From Streptomyces sp. XY006 (GTDB taxonomy: Bacteria > Actinomycetota > Actinomycetes > Streptomycetales > Streptomycetaceae): 64,000 nt of DNA. The stretch covers positions 1-64,000 of the forward strand of contig NZ_NOKT01000004.1 in NCBI RefSeq assembly GCF_002237655.1. The letters run 5' to 3'. The position numbers and the translations under genes are program-made. Within the stretch, counting starts at the first letter, position 1. Every line of letters starts with the position of its first letter. A model generated the notes under the pieces. That model saw only the letters and a program-made list of their open reading frames with translations, ran no database searches and was not told the DNA's origin. Below, piece after piece: positions 56,218 to 63,156 of this stretch.

Positions 56218-56726
56218 GCCAGGGACTTTATCGGCCCCCACCGACAGTCCTGCCGGGCCACCCGGCGAGCACGGGACGGGCCCCGGCGGGCACGGGCCCG
56301 GCCACCCGGCGAGTACGGGCGCGGGCGCGCTGGTGACCAGGCGGCGGCGCGGCGGTGTGGGGCTGAGCGCGCAGGGCTGAGTACGCGTACCTAGTGGGGG
56401 AGTTGAGTACGCGCGCGGATGGGGGACGACCTGCGCGAAGGAGAGAGTGGAGACACGGAGAGGGGCTCGGCTCCGGCACCGGCGACACGGGGCGCCGGAA
56501 CGGGGCCGGCCCGCGATCCGCTCCTTCCGCCGACGGTGTCGGCGGGAGCGAGACACGGGGGAGAACCGGGGGATCCGGGGGAGCCGGGGGACGACCGCAA
56601 CGGGGGTCCTGCGGGGGGACGCACGGGGGAGCAGGAGAACGGGGGAGCACGGAAGGCGCCGGTCCGAGGTGGCCCGCGGGGGACGCGGCCACAGCGGACC
56701 GGCGCTTTCACATGGGCGCCGTGCCG
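56218..56726. other. G-rich gene-free region with GTACGCGTAC element
   Basis: No convincing gene over 509 bases. At 56378-56393 TGAGTACGCGTACCTA has the perfect core GTACGCGTAC (56381-56390), and TGAGTACGCG recurs at 56404; this resembles the TGAGTAC-type inverted repeat reported for MacR. From 56560 to 56690 the plus strand has many runs of four to six G (GGGGGAGCCGGGGGACG style), so the region may form quadruplex or strand-asymmetric structures. A plus-strand frame from ATG 56419 exists but has poor third-position bias. Confidence 0.6.
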
Positions 56727-57356
56727 TCAGCGGCTGCCGCTGACCCGCCCCTGCAGCAGCCGGGACAGCGCCGCGTGGACGTCGTCCAGGGAGCGCTCCG
56801 GCTGGAAGGACTTCCAGTCGAGCGCGGCCACCAGGACCATGCCGACCAGTGCCGCCGCCGTCAGCGGCACATCGATCTCGTCGCTGAACTCCCCGTTGTC
56901 GACGCCCTCGCGCAGGACGCCCTCCACCACCGCGACGGCCTCCTGCCGCACCACCATCAGCGTCGACTGCCAGGCCCGGTTGGTGCGCCACAGCTCGGCC
57001 ACGTAGAGCTGGGTGAAGGCCGGGTAGCGGTCGATGAAGACCAGGCCCGCCCGGATCATCGCGTCCAGGGCGTCGACCTTGCCGCCGCCGTCCCGGGCGG
57101 TGCGCTCGGCCGCCTCCCTGAGGGAGGCGGTGAGGAGCCCCACCCCGTGCCGCAGCAGTTCCTCGAAGAGGACGGACTTGCTCGCGAAGTTGTAGTAGAC
57201 CGTGCCCTTCGCGACCCCGGCACGCTCGGCGATCTCGTCCACGGTCGTGGCGGAGAACCCCTGCTCGGCGATGAGCGTGACGGCCGCCTCGTAGAGCTTC
57301 TGCCGGGTGGCCTCGCGGCGCGTGCTGCCGCCCGACGCGGCACTGCTGCTTTCCAT
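56727..57356 (-). CDS. TetR-family transcriptional repressor
   Basis: Regulator of 209 residues from ATG 57356. Helix-turn-helix near residues 15-60: LYEAAVTLIAEQGFSATTVDEIAERAGVAKGTVYYNFASK in pieces (LIAEQGFSATTVDEIAER, then GVAKGTVYYNFASKSVLFEE). The rest is the helical ligand-binding domain. It is last in the operon after the ABC-like and YhgE genes, so it probably represses its own operon through the operator at 60436. Frame to 57965 is antisense-type shadow. Confidence 0.93.
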   Translation of the reverse strand: MESSSAASGGSTRREATRQKLYEAAVTLIAEQGFSATTVDEIAERAGVAKGTVYYNFASKSVLFEELLRHGVGLLTASLREAAERTARDGGGKVDALDAMIRAGLVFIDRYPAFTQLYVAELWRTNRAWQSTLMVVRQEAVAVVEGVLREGVDNGEFSDEIDVPLTAAALVGMVLVAALDWKSFQPERSLDDVHAALSRLLQGRVSGSR

Positions 57357-57403
57357 GGCCCTGATTGTCACAGGAACCTTTCCGGAAGATGTGCCGGTGG
57401 GGC

Positions 57404-59488
57404 TCACAGGCTCAGCTCCGGGTGCAGCCGGTCCAGCGTCCACACCTGGCGCCTGCGGGCCGCCACGGCGGTCAGCGCGAGGGCACCGGCGGTGAACGCC
57501 GTCAGCACCACGCACGCGTGCCACACCGGTTCGAGACCACCGCCGGTGATGAGCCGGCGCAGCGCCTCGACGACGTAGCTCATCGGCAGGAACGGGTGCA
57601 GCGCGTTGAAGAAGCCCGGGCTGGTCTGCACCGGGTACGTGCCGCCCGCCGAGGTCAGCTGCAGCATCAGCAGCGCGAGGACGAGGATCCGGCCCGCCGC
57701 CCCGAAGCGCGCGTTCAGCCACTGCACGATCGCCGCGAAGCACGCCGTCACCAGGAACAGGAAGCCCACCGTCCCGGCCGCCCGCACCATCTGCAGGCCG
57801 ACCGCCCAGTGCAGCACCGACATCAGGGCCACCGTCTGCAGCACTCCGATGGCCACGACCGGAAGCCAGCCGGCCAGCGCGATCCGCCACGCGGAGGCAC
57901 CGGCGGCGAGCGCGCGCCGGTTCATCGGCGTGATCAGCATGTACGCCACCATCGCGCCCACCCACAGGGACAGCGGGATGAAGTACGGGGCGAACCCGGT
58001 GCCGTAGTTGGGCGCTTTGTGCAGGTCCTGCGAGGCGAGCCGCACGGGGTCGGCCATGACCTCGGTGCGCCGGTCGCGGTCCTGCTTGTCGTAGTCGGGG
58101 ATCCGCTCCGCCCCGTCGTGCAGTCCGCCGGCGAGCTTGCCGGAGCCGCCGACGAGCTTGTAGATGCCGCCGTTGAGGTCGTCCGCGCCCGTCCTCAGCT
58201 CGCCGACGCCCTCGTCCAGGTCGACGGCCCCGGTCTTGGCCTTGCCGAGCCCCGAGTGCAGCTTCTTCGCGCCCGCGGCGACCCGGGCGGCCCCGTCGTT
58301 CAGCTTGTTGATCTTCTTGACGGCGTCGTCCAGGTCCTCGGAGAGGTGGGGCGCGCGGTCGGCCAGCGCCTGGGACTGCTTCTGCAGGGTGGCGAGGTTC
58401 TTGTCCAGCGTGTCCAGGTCGCCGTCCTGGTCCGCGATCAGCGTGTTGAGGTCGTCGGCGATGAGGGTCACGTCCGCGGCCGCTTCCTCGGCCTTCTTCA
58501 GGTCGGCGCAGGCGGCGTCGGGCAGGACGGGGTCCTCACAGCGCCGGGCGTGGACGTCGGCCAGCGTGACGGACGCCGCCCTGGCGCCCTTGGCGGCGGT
58601 CGGGGCCCGCTTCACCAGGGCGTCCAGGTGCTTGCGGATCACCCCGGAGGAGTCGGCGACGAGCTGGGCCGTGTCGCCGATGGTCTTCTCGTTGCCCTTC
58701 AGGAAGGGGCGGACCTTGCCGGCGGTGCCGTTGACCTTGTCGGCGAGCGTCTGCGTGCCGTCCGCGACCCCCTGCGAGCCGTCCTGGAGGGCGCCGGCGC
58801 CCTTGGTGAGCTTCTTCAGGGCGGTGGCGAGCCTGCCGCTGCCGTCCTCGGCGTCCTTCAGGCCGTCGGCGAGGTCCTTGGAGCCCTTCTCCGCCTTGCC
58901 GATGCCGCCCTTGAGCTTGTCGGCGCCCTCCGCCGCCTCCACGGTCTTGCCGTGGATGTCGGAGAACGACACGAAGATCCTGTCCAGGAAGGACCGGGAG
59001 GTCTTCGTGGACGCGGCCCGCCGCACCTCGCCGAACACCGTCCGGGAGATCTGCCCGACGATGTAGTTGTTGGCGTCGTTGGTGTGCACCTGGAGGGCGC
59101 CGGTCTCCGGGGTGTCGCCGGAGCTGGAGGCGATCCGCTCACTGAAGTCGGCGGGCATGGTGAGCGACAGGTAGTACGTGCCGTCCTCGACGCCCCTGCG
59201 GGCCTCGGCGGCGTCGACCTCGCGCCAGTCGAAGGTCTTGCTGTCGCGCAGCCCCTCGGTGATGTCGTCGCCCGCCGTGATCCTCCTGCCGTCGGCGGTC
59301 GCCCCCTTGTCGTCGTTCACCAGCGCCACGGGGATGCGGTCCAGCCGGCCGTACGGATCCCAGAACGACCACAGGTACAGCGCGCCGTACAGCAGTGGCA
59401 GCACCAGCAGCGCGACGAGTGCGGCGCGCGGCAGCTTCCCCCGCCCGAACCGGCGGAGCTCAAGCGCGGCCAGTCTCGGCGATCGCAT
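57404..59488 (-). CDS. YhgE/Pip-family membrane protein
   Basis: Large membrane protein of 694 residues. One helix at about 23-42 (LVALLVLPLLYGALYLWSF) precedes an extracytoplasmic region of about 450 residues with many Gly/Asp/Ala heptad-like coils (KGSKDLADGLKDAEDG, AAGAKKLHSGLGKAKTG), then five to six helices and a short basic tail. Related proteins serve as phage receptors (Pip), in type VII secretion (EsaA-like) or as ABC-2-type partners. ATG 59488 overlaps the ABC-like gene by 29 bases, so expression is coupled. Start chosen for the LELRRFGRGKLPR pattern at the N-terminus. Confidence 0.88.
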   Translation of the reverse strand: MRSPRLAALELRRFGRGKLPRAALVALLVLPLLYGALYLWSFWDPYGRLDRIPVALVNDDKGATADGRRITAGDDITEGLRDSKTFDWREVDAAEARRGVEDGTYYLSLTMPADFSERIASSSGDTPETGALQVHTNDANNYIVGQISRTVFGEVRRAASTKTSRSFLDRIFVSFSDIHGKTVEAAEGADKLKGGIGKAEKGSKDLADGLKDAEDGSGRLATALKKLTKGAGALQDGSQGVADGTQTLADKVNGTAGKVRPFLKGNEKTIGDTAQLVADSSGVIRKHLDALVKRAPTAAKGARAASVTLADVHARRCEDPVLPDAACADLKKAEEAAADVTLIADDLNTLIADQDGDLDTLDKNLATLQKQSQALADRAPHLSEDLDDAVKKINKLNDGAARVAAGAKKLHSGLGKAKTGAVDLDEGVGELRTGADDLNGGIYKLVGGSGKLAGGLHDGAERIPDYDKQDRDRRTEVMADPVRLASQDLHKAPNYGTGFAPYFIPLSLWVGAMVAYMLITPMNRRALAAGASAWRIALAGWLPVVAIGVLQTVALMSVLHWAVGLQMVRAAGTVGFLFLVTACFAAIVQWLNARFGAAGRILVLALLMLQLTSAGGTYPVQTSPGFFNALHPFLPMSYVVEALRRLITGGGLEPVWHACVVLTAFTAGALALTAVAARRRQVWTLDRLHPELSL

Positions 59489-60416
59489 CGGCCTTCCCCT
59501 CTCCCTCATCTGCGTCTTCGACGACGGCGGGCTGCTCGTCCGCGGTCCGCGGACCATCCCCGGCGGTCCGCTCGTCCCAGGTCCGCTCGTCCCAGGTCCG
59601 CTCGTCCCCGGTCCGCGGGCCCTCCTCGGCGGGCTGCTGGTCGGCGGTCACCGGGCCCTCCTCGGCGGGCTGCTCGTCCCCGGCCTGCGGACCCTGCTCG
59701 GCGGGCTCCTCGTCCCGGCTCTGGCCGGTGGACACCCGCAGGGCGTCCTCGGGGGCCTCGCTGCACACCGCCAGGACCGTCGTCCCGGCGTCGGCGAGAG
59801 ATCTGAGCAGGGCCCACACCTCGTCCCGCTCGTCGTCCGAGAGCTTGAGGTCGGTGTCGTCGACGCCGAGCAGCCGGGGCCGGCCGATCAGCGCGAGCGC
59901 GACCGACAGCCGCAGCGCCTCCAGGCGCTCCAGGTCCCGTACGGCGGTGCGCGGACCCTTGGGCAGCGCGTCCAGGCCGAGACCGGCGGCGGCCAGCGCC
60001 GCGTCGACGCGCCGCCCGGCCTCGGCCGCCCGCTCGCCGGGGGGCCGCAGCAGACCGCGCAGGGAATCGCCGAACCGGCGCTGGAGCAGGGCACGCTCCC
60101 GCAGGTGCTCGCCGACGGTCAGCGCCGGATCCAGGTCCGTGACCCCCGGGACGTGTGCCAGGGCGCTGACCCGGCGCACCGCCGCCAGCTGCTTCGGCAG
60201 CCGGGCCTCGCCCACCGCGGCCGTGCCCTCCGCGACCTTCATCCGCCCCGTCAGCGCGAGCAGCAGACACGTCCGGCCGGACCCGGACGGGCCCTCCACC
60301 GCGACGAGCGCCCCCGGCTCGGCGTCCAGTGAGATCCCGCGGACCGCCCACCCCCGGGGCCCCTTGACCCCGAGGCCCTCCGCGGCGATCCGCACCCCTC
60401 CCGTCGGTTCCCCCAC
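59460..60416 (-). CDS. Degenerate ABC-type ATP-binding protein
   Basis: A 318-residue protein from GTG 60416 (GGGGAG five bases upstream). It follows ABC ATPase layout: VEGPSGSGRTCLLLALTGR holds the Walker A, but Lys is Arg; RLLGVDDTDLKLSDDE corresponds to Walker B/D-loop with DD in place of DE; the LSGGQ signature is not recognisable (VRDLERLEALRLSVALAL). ATP hydrolysis is therefore doubtful. The C-terminal 90 residues are a Glu/Asp/Pro-rich repeat tail. First gene of the operon with YhgE and TetR. Confidence 0.8.
   Translation of the reverse strand: MGEPTGGVRIAAEGLGVKGPRGWAVRGISLDAEPGALVAVEGPSGSGRTCLLLALTGRMKVAEGTAAVGEARLPKQLAAVRRVSALAHVPGVTDLDPALTVGEHLRERALLQRRFGDSLRGLLRPPGERAAEAGRRVDAALAAAGLGLDALPKGPRTAVRDLERLEALRLSVALALIGRPRLLGVDDTDLKLSDDERDEVWALLRSLADAGTTVLAVCSEAPEDALRVSTGQSRDEEPAEQGPQAGDEQPAEEGPVTADQQPAEEGPRTGDERTWDERTWDERTAGDGPRTADEQPAVVEDADEGEGKADAIAETGRA
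59566..59610. repeat. Three 15-bp tandem repeats in the ABC-like gene
   Basis: GTCCGCTCGTCCCAG at 59566-59580 and 59581-59595, and with one change at 59596-59610. In the protein this gives a repeated DERTW unit. Length changes here would keep the frame. Confidence 0.9.
59617..59724. repeat. 36-bp imperfect tandem repeats in the ABC-like gene
   Basis: Units starting at 59617, 59653 and 59689, each with CTCGGCGGGCT; 12 residues per unit (AEEGP-type). They lie next to the 15-bp repeats and encode the acidic tail. Confidence 0.75.
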
Positions 60417-60424
60417 GAGACTCC

Positions 60425-60453
60425 CCAATATTTGAACTGACTGGTCAGTGCAA
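60425..60453 (-). promoter_or_regulatory. Promoter and TetR-type operator of the ABC/YhgE/TetR operon
   Basis: On the minus strand TTGCAC (60448-60453), a 17-base spacer and TATTGG (60425-60430). The spacer contains the perfect inverted repeat ACTGAC-TG-GTCAGT (60436-60449). Repressor binding here would block RNA polymerase. Confidence 0.78.
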
Positions 60454-60531
60454 AAACTACTCCGAACCTGCGAGCGAGGCAAAACAGCAGGTCAGATCGG
60501 ATTGTCAGTGCCATACCTCACGATGGGTCAC

Positions 60532-60547
60532 ATACGGCACGCCGTAT
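60532..60547. promoter_or_regulatory. Perfect inverted repeat upstream of the HEPN-type gene
   Basis: ATACGGC-AC-GCCGTAT, 16 bp with 7-bp arms, 36 bases before ATG 60584. It could be an operator; the matching factor is unknown. Confidence 0.45.
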
Positions 60548-60583
60548 CGGACGCGCCGTCACACAGACGACAGGAGGTTCGTC

Positions 60584-61147
60584 ATGGCCAGCTACCACGC
60601 AGCAGCCGCCCGCCGGCGCCGCGCCACCGGCCCTGCCCCCTCACTGACCGGCCCGGCGAGCGACGTGCACCCCGTGCTGCGCCGGGCCTCGGCCCCGCCC
60701 GCCGCCCTCGACCTGCTCGCCCAGGCCCGCGCCGGCCTCGACGAGGCCGCCGTCCTGGAAACCCCCAACGAGCGCTACGCGACGGCACACCTCGCCGCCC
60801 TGCGCACTGCCGCCGCCGTGCTCGCCGCCCGGGGCAGGCCGGAGACCTCGCCCCGGGCCCGGGCCAAGATCCGAAGCGCGTGGGAAGTGCTCCCCGAGAT
60901 CGCACCCGAACTGTCCGAGTGGAGCGCGCTGTTCGCCTCCGGTGCCCGGCGCCGCGCCCGGGCGGAGGCAGGCATCCAGGGCGCGGCCACCGGCCGGGAC
61001 GCCGACGACCTGATACGCGACGTGTCGATGTTCCTCCGCCTCGTCGAGCGCATGCTCGTCCTGCAGCCGGTCCTGCCGCAGCCCCGGCCGGACCAGGACC
61101 GGCCCGGCGGCCCGGGAGCGGGGGCGGACATGCCGGACGCGGGCTGA
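60584..61147 (+). CDS. HEPN-like protein of the SAV_6107 family
   Basis: A 187-residue helical protein. AGGAGG precedes ATG 60584. The basic, Ala-rich N-terminus (1-35) is followed by helices rich in Ala, Leu and Arg: ALDLLAQARAGLDEAAVL, NERYATAHLAALRTAAAVLA, then IRSAWEVLPEIAPELSEWSALFASGARRR in pieces. I assign it from memory to the actinobacterial SAV_6107-type HEPN group. The RX4-6H motif of active HEPN ribonucleases is not convincingly present. No antitoxin-like partner adjoins. Role unknown. Confidence 0.7.
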   Translation: MASYHAAAARRRRATGPAPSLTGPASDVHPVLRRASAPPAALDLLAQARAGLDEAAVLETPNERYATAHLAALRTAAAVLAARGRPETSPRARAKIRSAWEVLPEIAPELSEWSALFASGARRRARAEAGIQGAATGRDADDLIRDVSMFLRLVERMLVLQPVLPQPRPDQDRPGGPGAGADMPDAG

Positions 61148-61315
61148 CCGGCCGCAGAGTCCCGGCGCCCGGTGCACCTCGTCATGCCGGGCTCCGGGCC
61201 GGAGGCAATAGGGTGGGGGACGCCTGAAGTCTTCCCTCCCCCTGGCCGGGGCCGGGAAGGCAGCCCGTTCGCTCCGCCGCGCAAGAGGCGGTGCCGCGCC
61301 GAGGAGTCAACTGCC

Positions 61316-62131
61316 GTGTCGGACCCGATGCGACCCCGAGCCTCACTCCGTACCGCCGTGGTCTGGGAGGTCCTCCAGGACGCCCTGGACCGCCGGGTCA
61401 AGGCCACGGGCCGGGAGTCGCTGGACGTCCTCGACACCGGAGGCGGCAGCGGCAACTTCGCCGTGCCCGTGGCCCGCCTCGGCCACCGGGTCACGGTCGT
61501 CGACCCCAGCCCCAACGCGCTGTTCGCGCTGGAGCGCCGCGCCGCCGAGGCCGGCGTCGCCGACCGGGTCAAGGGCGTGCAGGGCGACGCCCACGGCCTC
61601 TTCGACGTGGCCGAGCGCGGCGCCTACGACGCGGTGCTGTGCCACGGCGTCCTGGAGTACGTGGACGACCCGGCCGAGGGCGTACGCAACGCGGTGGCCG
61701 CGCTGCGCCCGGAGGGTGTCCTCAGCCTGCTCGCTGCCGGGCTCGGCGGTGCCGTGCTCGCCCGGGCCCTCGCCGGGCACTTCAAGGAGGCCAGGCAGGC
61801 GCTCGACGACCCGAACGGACGATGGGGCTCGGGTGATCCGGTCCCGCGCCGCTTCACCGCCGAGCAGCTCACGTCTCTGGCCGAGGGCGCGGGCCTGCGG
61901 GTCGGCGCCGTGCACGGCGTGCGGGTCTTCGCCGACCTCGTGCCGGGCGTCCTCGTGGACACCGAGCCCGGAGCCCTGGAGGCGCTGCTGAAGCTGGAGG
62001 AGGCGGCGGCGGAGCTCCCGGCCTTCCACTCCGTGGCCACGCAGCTCCACGTGCTCGCCGAGACCGGTGAGACCGGAGAGACCGCTGAAACCGGTGGGGT
62101 CAACGAGACGTCTGAGGCGGGCGAGGCCTGA
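61316..62131 (+). CDS. Class I SAM-dependent methyltransferase
   Basis: A 271-residue enzyme from GTG 61316 (GAGGAG nine bases upstream). SAM motif I is LDVLDTGGGSGNFAVPVARLG; the acidic residue after strand 2 is in TVVDPSPNALFALE; AVLCHGVLEYVDD and LRPEGVLSLLAAG follow. This resembles SmtA/CmoM-type small-molecule or tRNA methyltransferases. The C-terminus contains four 9-bp repeats (62060-62095) giving an ETGETGETAETG run. An upstream frame to 61172 lacks a ribosome site. Hairpins follow the stop. Confidence 0.87.
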   Translation: MSDPMRPRASLRTAVVWEVLQDALDRRVKATGRESLDVLDTGGGSGNFAVPVARLGHRVTVVDPSPNALFALERRAAEAGVADRVKGVQGDAHGLFDVAERGAYDAVLCHGVLEYVDDPAEGVRNAVAALRPEGVLSLLAAGLGGAVLARALAGHFKEARQALDDPNGRWGSGDPVPRRFTAEQLTSLAEGAGLRVGAVHGVRVFADLVPGVLVDTEPGALEALLKLEEAAAELPAFHSVATQLHVLAETGETGETAETGGVNETSEAGEA

Positions 62132-62149
62132 GCCGCCTGCCGGGGTACC

Positions 62150-62210
62150 GCCGCTGATCAGCGGCTTGGCTGGGGATGGAGTACGCCACAGGCCCCCCGA
62201 ATGGGGGCTT
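62150..62210 (+). terminator. Two hairpins after the methyltransferase gene
   Basis: GCCGCTGATCAGCGGC (62150-62165) is a perfect palindrome. GCCCCC (62192-62197) and GGGGGC (62203-62208) form a second stem with a 5-base loop, followed by TTGG. The second is the better terminator candidate. Confidence 0.55.
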
Positions 62211-62332
62211 GGCGCCGTATGATCGAGGGAGACCGTCCGGCATGACGGGTCGGCCGCCGGGGAATGACAAGCCTCAGCGAGCCGGGACGTCCATGGCGGA
62301 TTCCGGTTGGCCAATTGGCGTAGAGGGGCGGG

Positions 62333-62361
62333 TTTCACGGGGGCGATTCCCTGCCTATCCT
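62333..62361 (+). promoter_or_regulatory. Promoter of the DUF3040 gene
   Basis: TTTCAC (62333-62338), 17-base spacer, TATCCT (62356-62361), 49 bases before GTG 62411. The rest of 62211-62332 shows no further element. Confidence 0.45.
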
Positions 62362-62410
62362 GAAGGGACCCCCCGGGTCGCCCCGGCGACTGCACGATGA
62401 GGAGGACTCC

Positions 62411-62812
62411 GTGCCGCTCTCGGAGCACGAGCAGCGCATGCTCGAGCAGATGGAGCGAGCGCTGTACGCCGAAGATCCCAAGTTCGCGTCGGCGCTTGAG
62501 GGAAGCGGGCTGCGTACGTACACCCGGCGGCGGGTCTACCAGGCGGTCGCGGGCTTCCTCGTAGGTATTGCGCTCCTCATGGCCGGTATGGTCGCCAAGC
62601 AGGTCTGGCTCAGCGTCGTGGGCTTCCTCGTCATGCTGGGATGCGCGGTGCTCGCCGTGACCGGCTGGCGCAAGGCCCCCAAGCCGGGGGAACAGGCCGC
62701 CGGTGCCGCCGCGGGCCCACAGGGCCGCCGCCAGGGCCGGCAACGGCGCTCCATGATGGACCGCATCGAGCAGCGCTGGCAGAAGCGCCGCGACGAGCAG
62801 GGCGGTCATTAG
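62411..62812 (+). CDS. DUF3040 small membrane protein
   Basis: Product of 133 residues from GTG 62411 with GGAGG 9 bases before. N-terminus PLSEHEQRMLEQMERALYAEDPKFASAL is the DUF3040 signature. Two membrane helices (about 44-62 and 66-86) and a basic, Arg/Gln-rich tail follow. In actinobacteria it lies near the division and cell-wall cluster. No activity known. Confidence 0.92.
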   Translation: MPLSEHEQRMLEQMERALYAEDPKFASALEGSGLRTYTRRRVYQAVAGFLVGIALLMAGMVAKQVWLSVVGFLVMLGCAVLAVTGWRKAPKPGEQAAGAAAGPQGRRQGRQRRSMMDRIEQRWQKRRDEQGGH

Positions 62813-62849
62813 CCCCGCGCCGGGCCTCTGCAGGACCCCATGATCACAT

Positions 62850-62889
62850 CGTTAGGGGGTGACCACCGAGTGGTGGTCACCCCCTAACG
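62850..62889 (+). terminator. Strong hairpin after the DUF3040 gene
   Basis: Perfect 18-bp stem (CGTTAGGGGGTGACCACC with its complement) around a GAGT loop, 37 bases after the stop. Confidence 0.85.
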
Positions 62890-63156
62890 CATGCGCAGGC
62901 GGTAGTCCTGGGGTGCGGATGGCGGTGCCCGCGCCGATGCCGGTGGCTGTGGCGGTGCGGTCGGACCCGGCTCCCTGCCGGAACAGGCCCGGAGCCCGCC
63001 CGAAAGCGGTGAGCCACCGGCCCCGGACCTCCGAAGCGGCCGGACGCCACCGGGCCCATGCCAAAGCCGGTCGGACGCGTCTCGTCCGACCGGCTTCCGT
63101 CGCTTCGGGCGGCCCGGCTCATGCCGCCCCCGCGGGGCGGCCCGGCGCCGCTGGAC
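62890..63156. other. Intergenic region between convergent genes
   Basis: No gene seen between the hairpin after DUF3040 and the transglutaminase stop apart from a second terminator at 63064. Bases 62916-62970 are a run of GGC/GTG-rich sequence with no start site. Confidence 0.5.
63064..63096 (-). terminator. Terminator of the transglutaminase-like gene
   Basis: Perfect 14-bp arms AAGCCGGTCGGACG and its complement with a 5-base loop CGTCT, 60 bases after the minus-strand stop at 63157. Confidence 0.85.

Noticed and set aside
56419..57006. Plus-strand ORF starting ATGGGGGACGAC in the G-rich region
   Set aside because: Third-position G+C is lower than in real genes nearby, the product is Gly/Pro/Arg low-complexity, and it runs antisense into the TetR gene. 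Kept only as part of the gene-free region.
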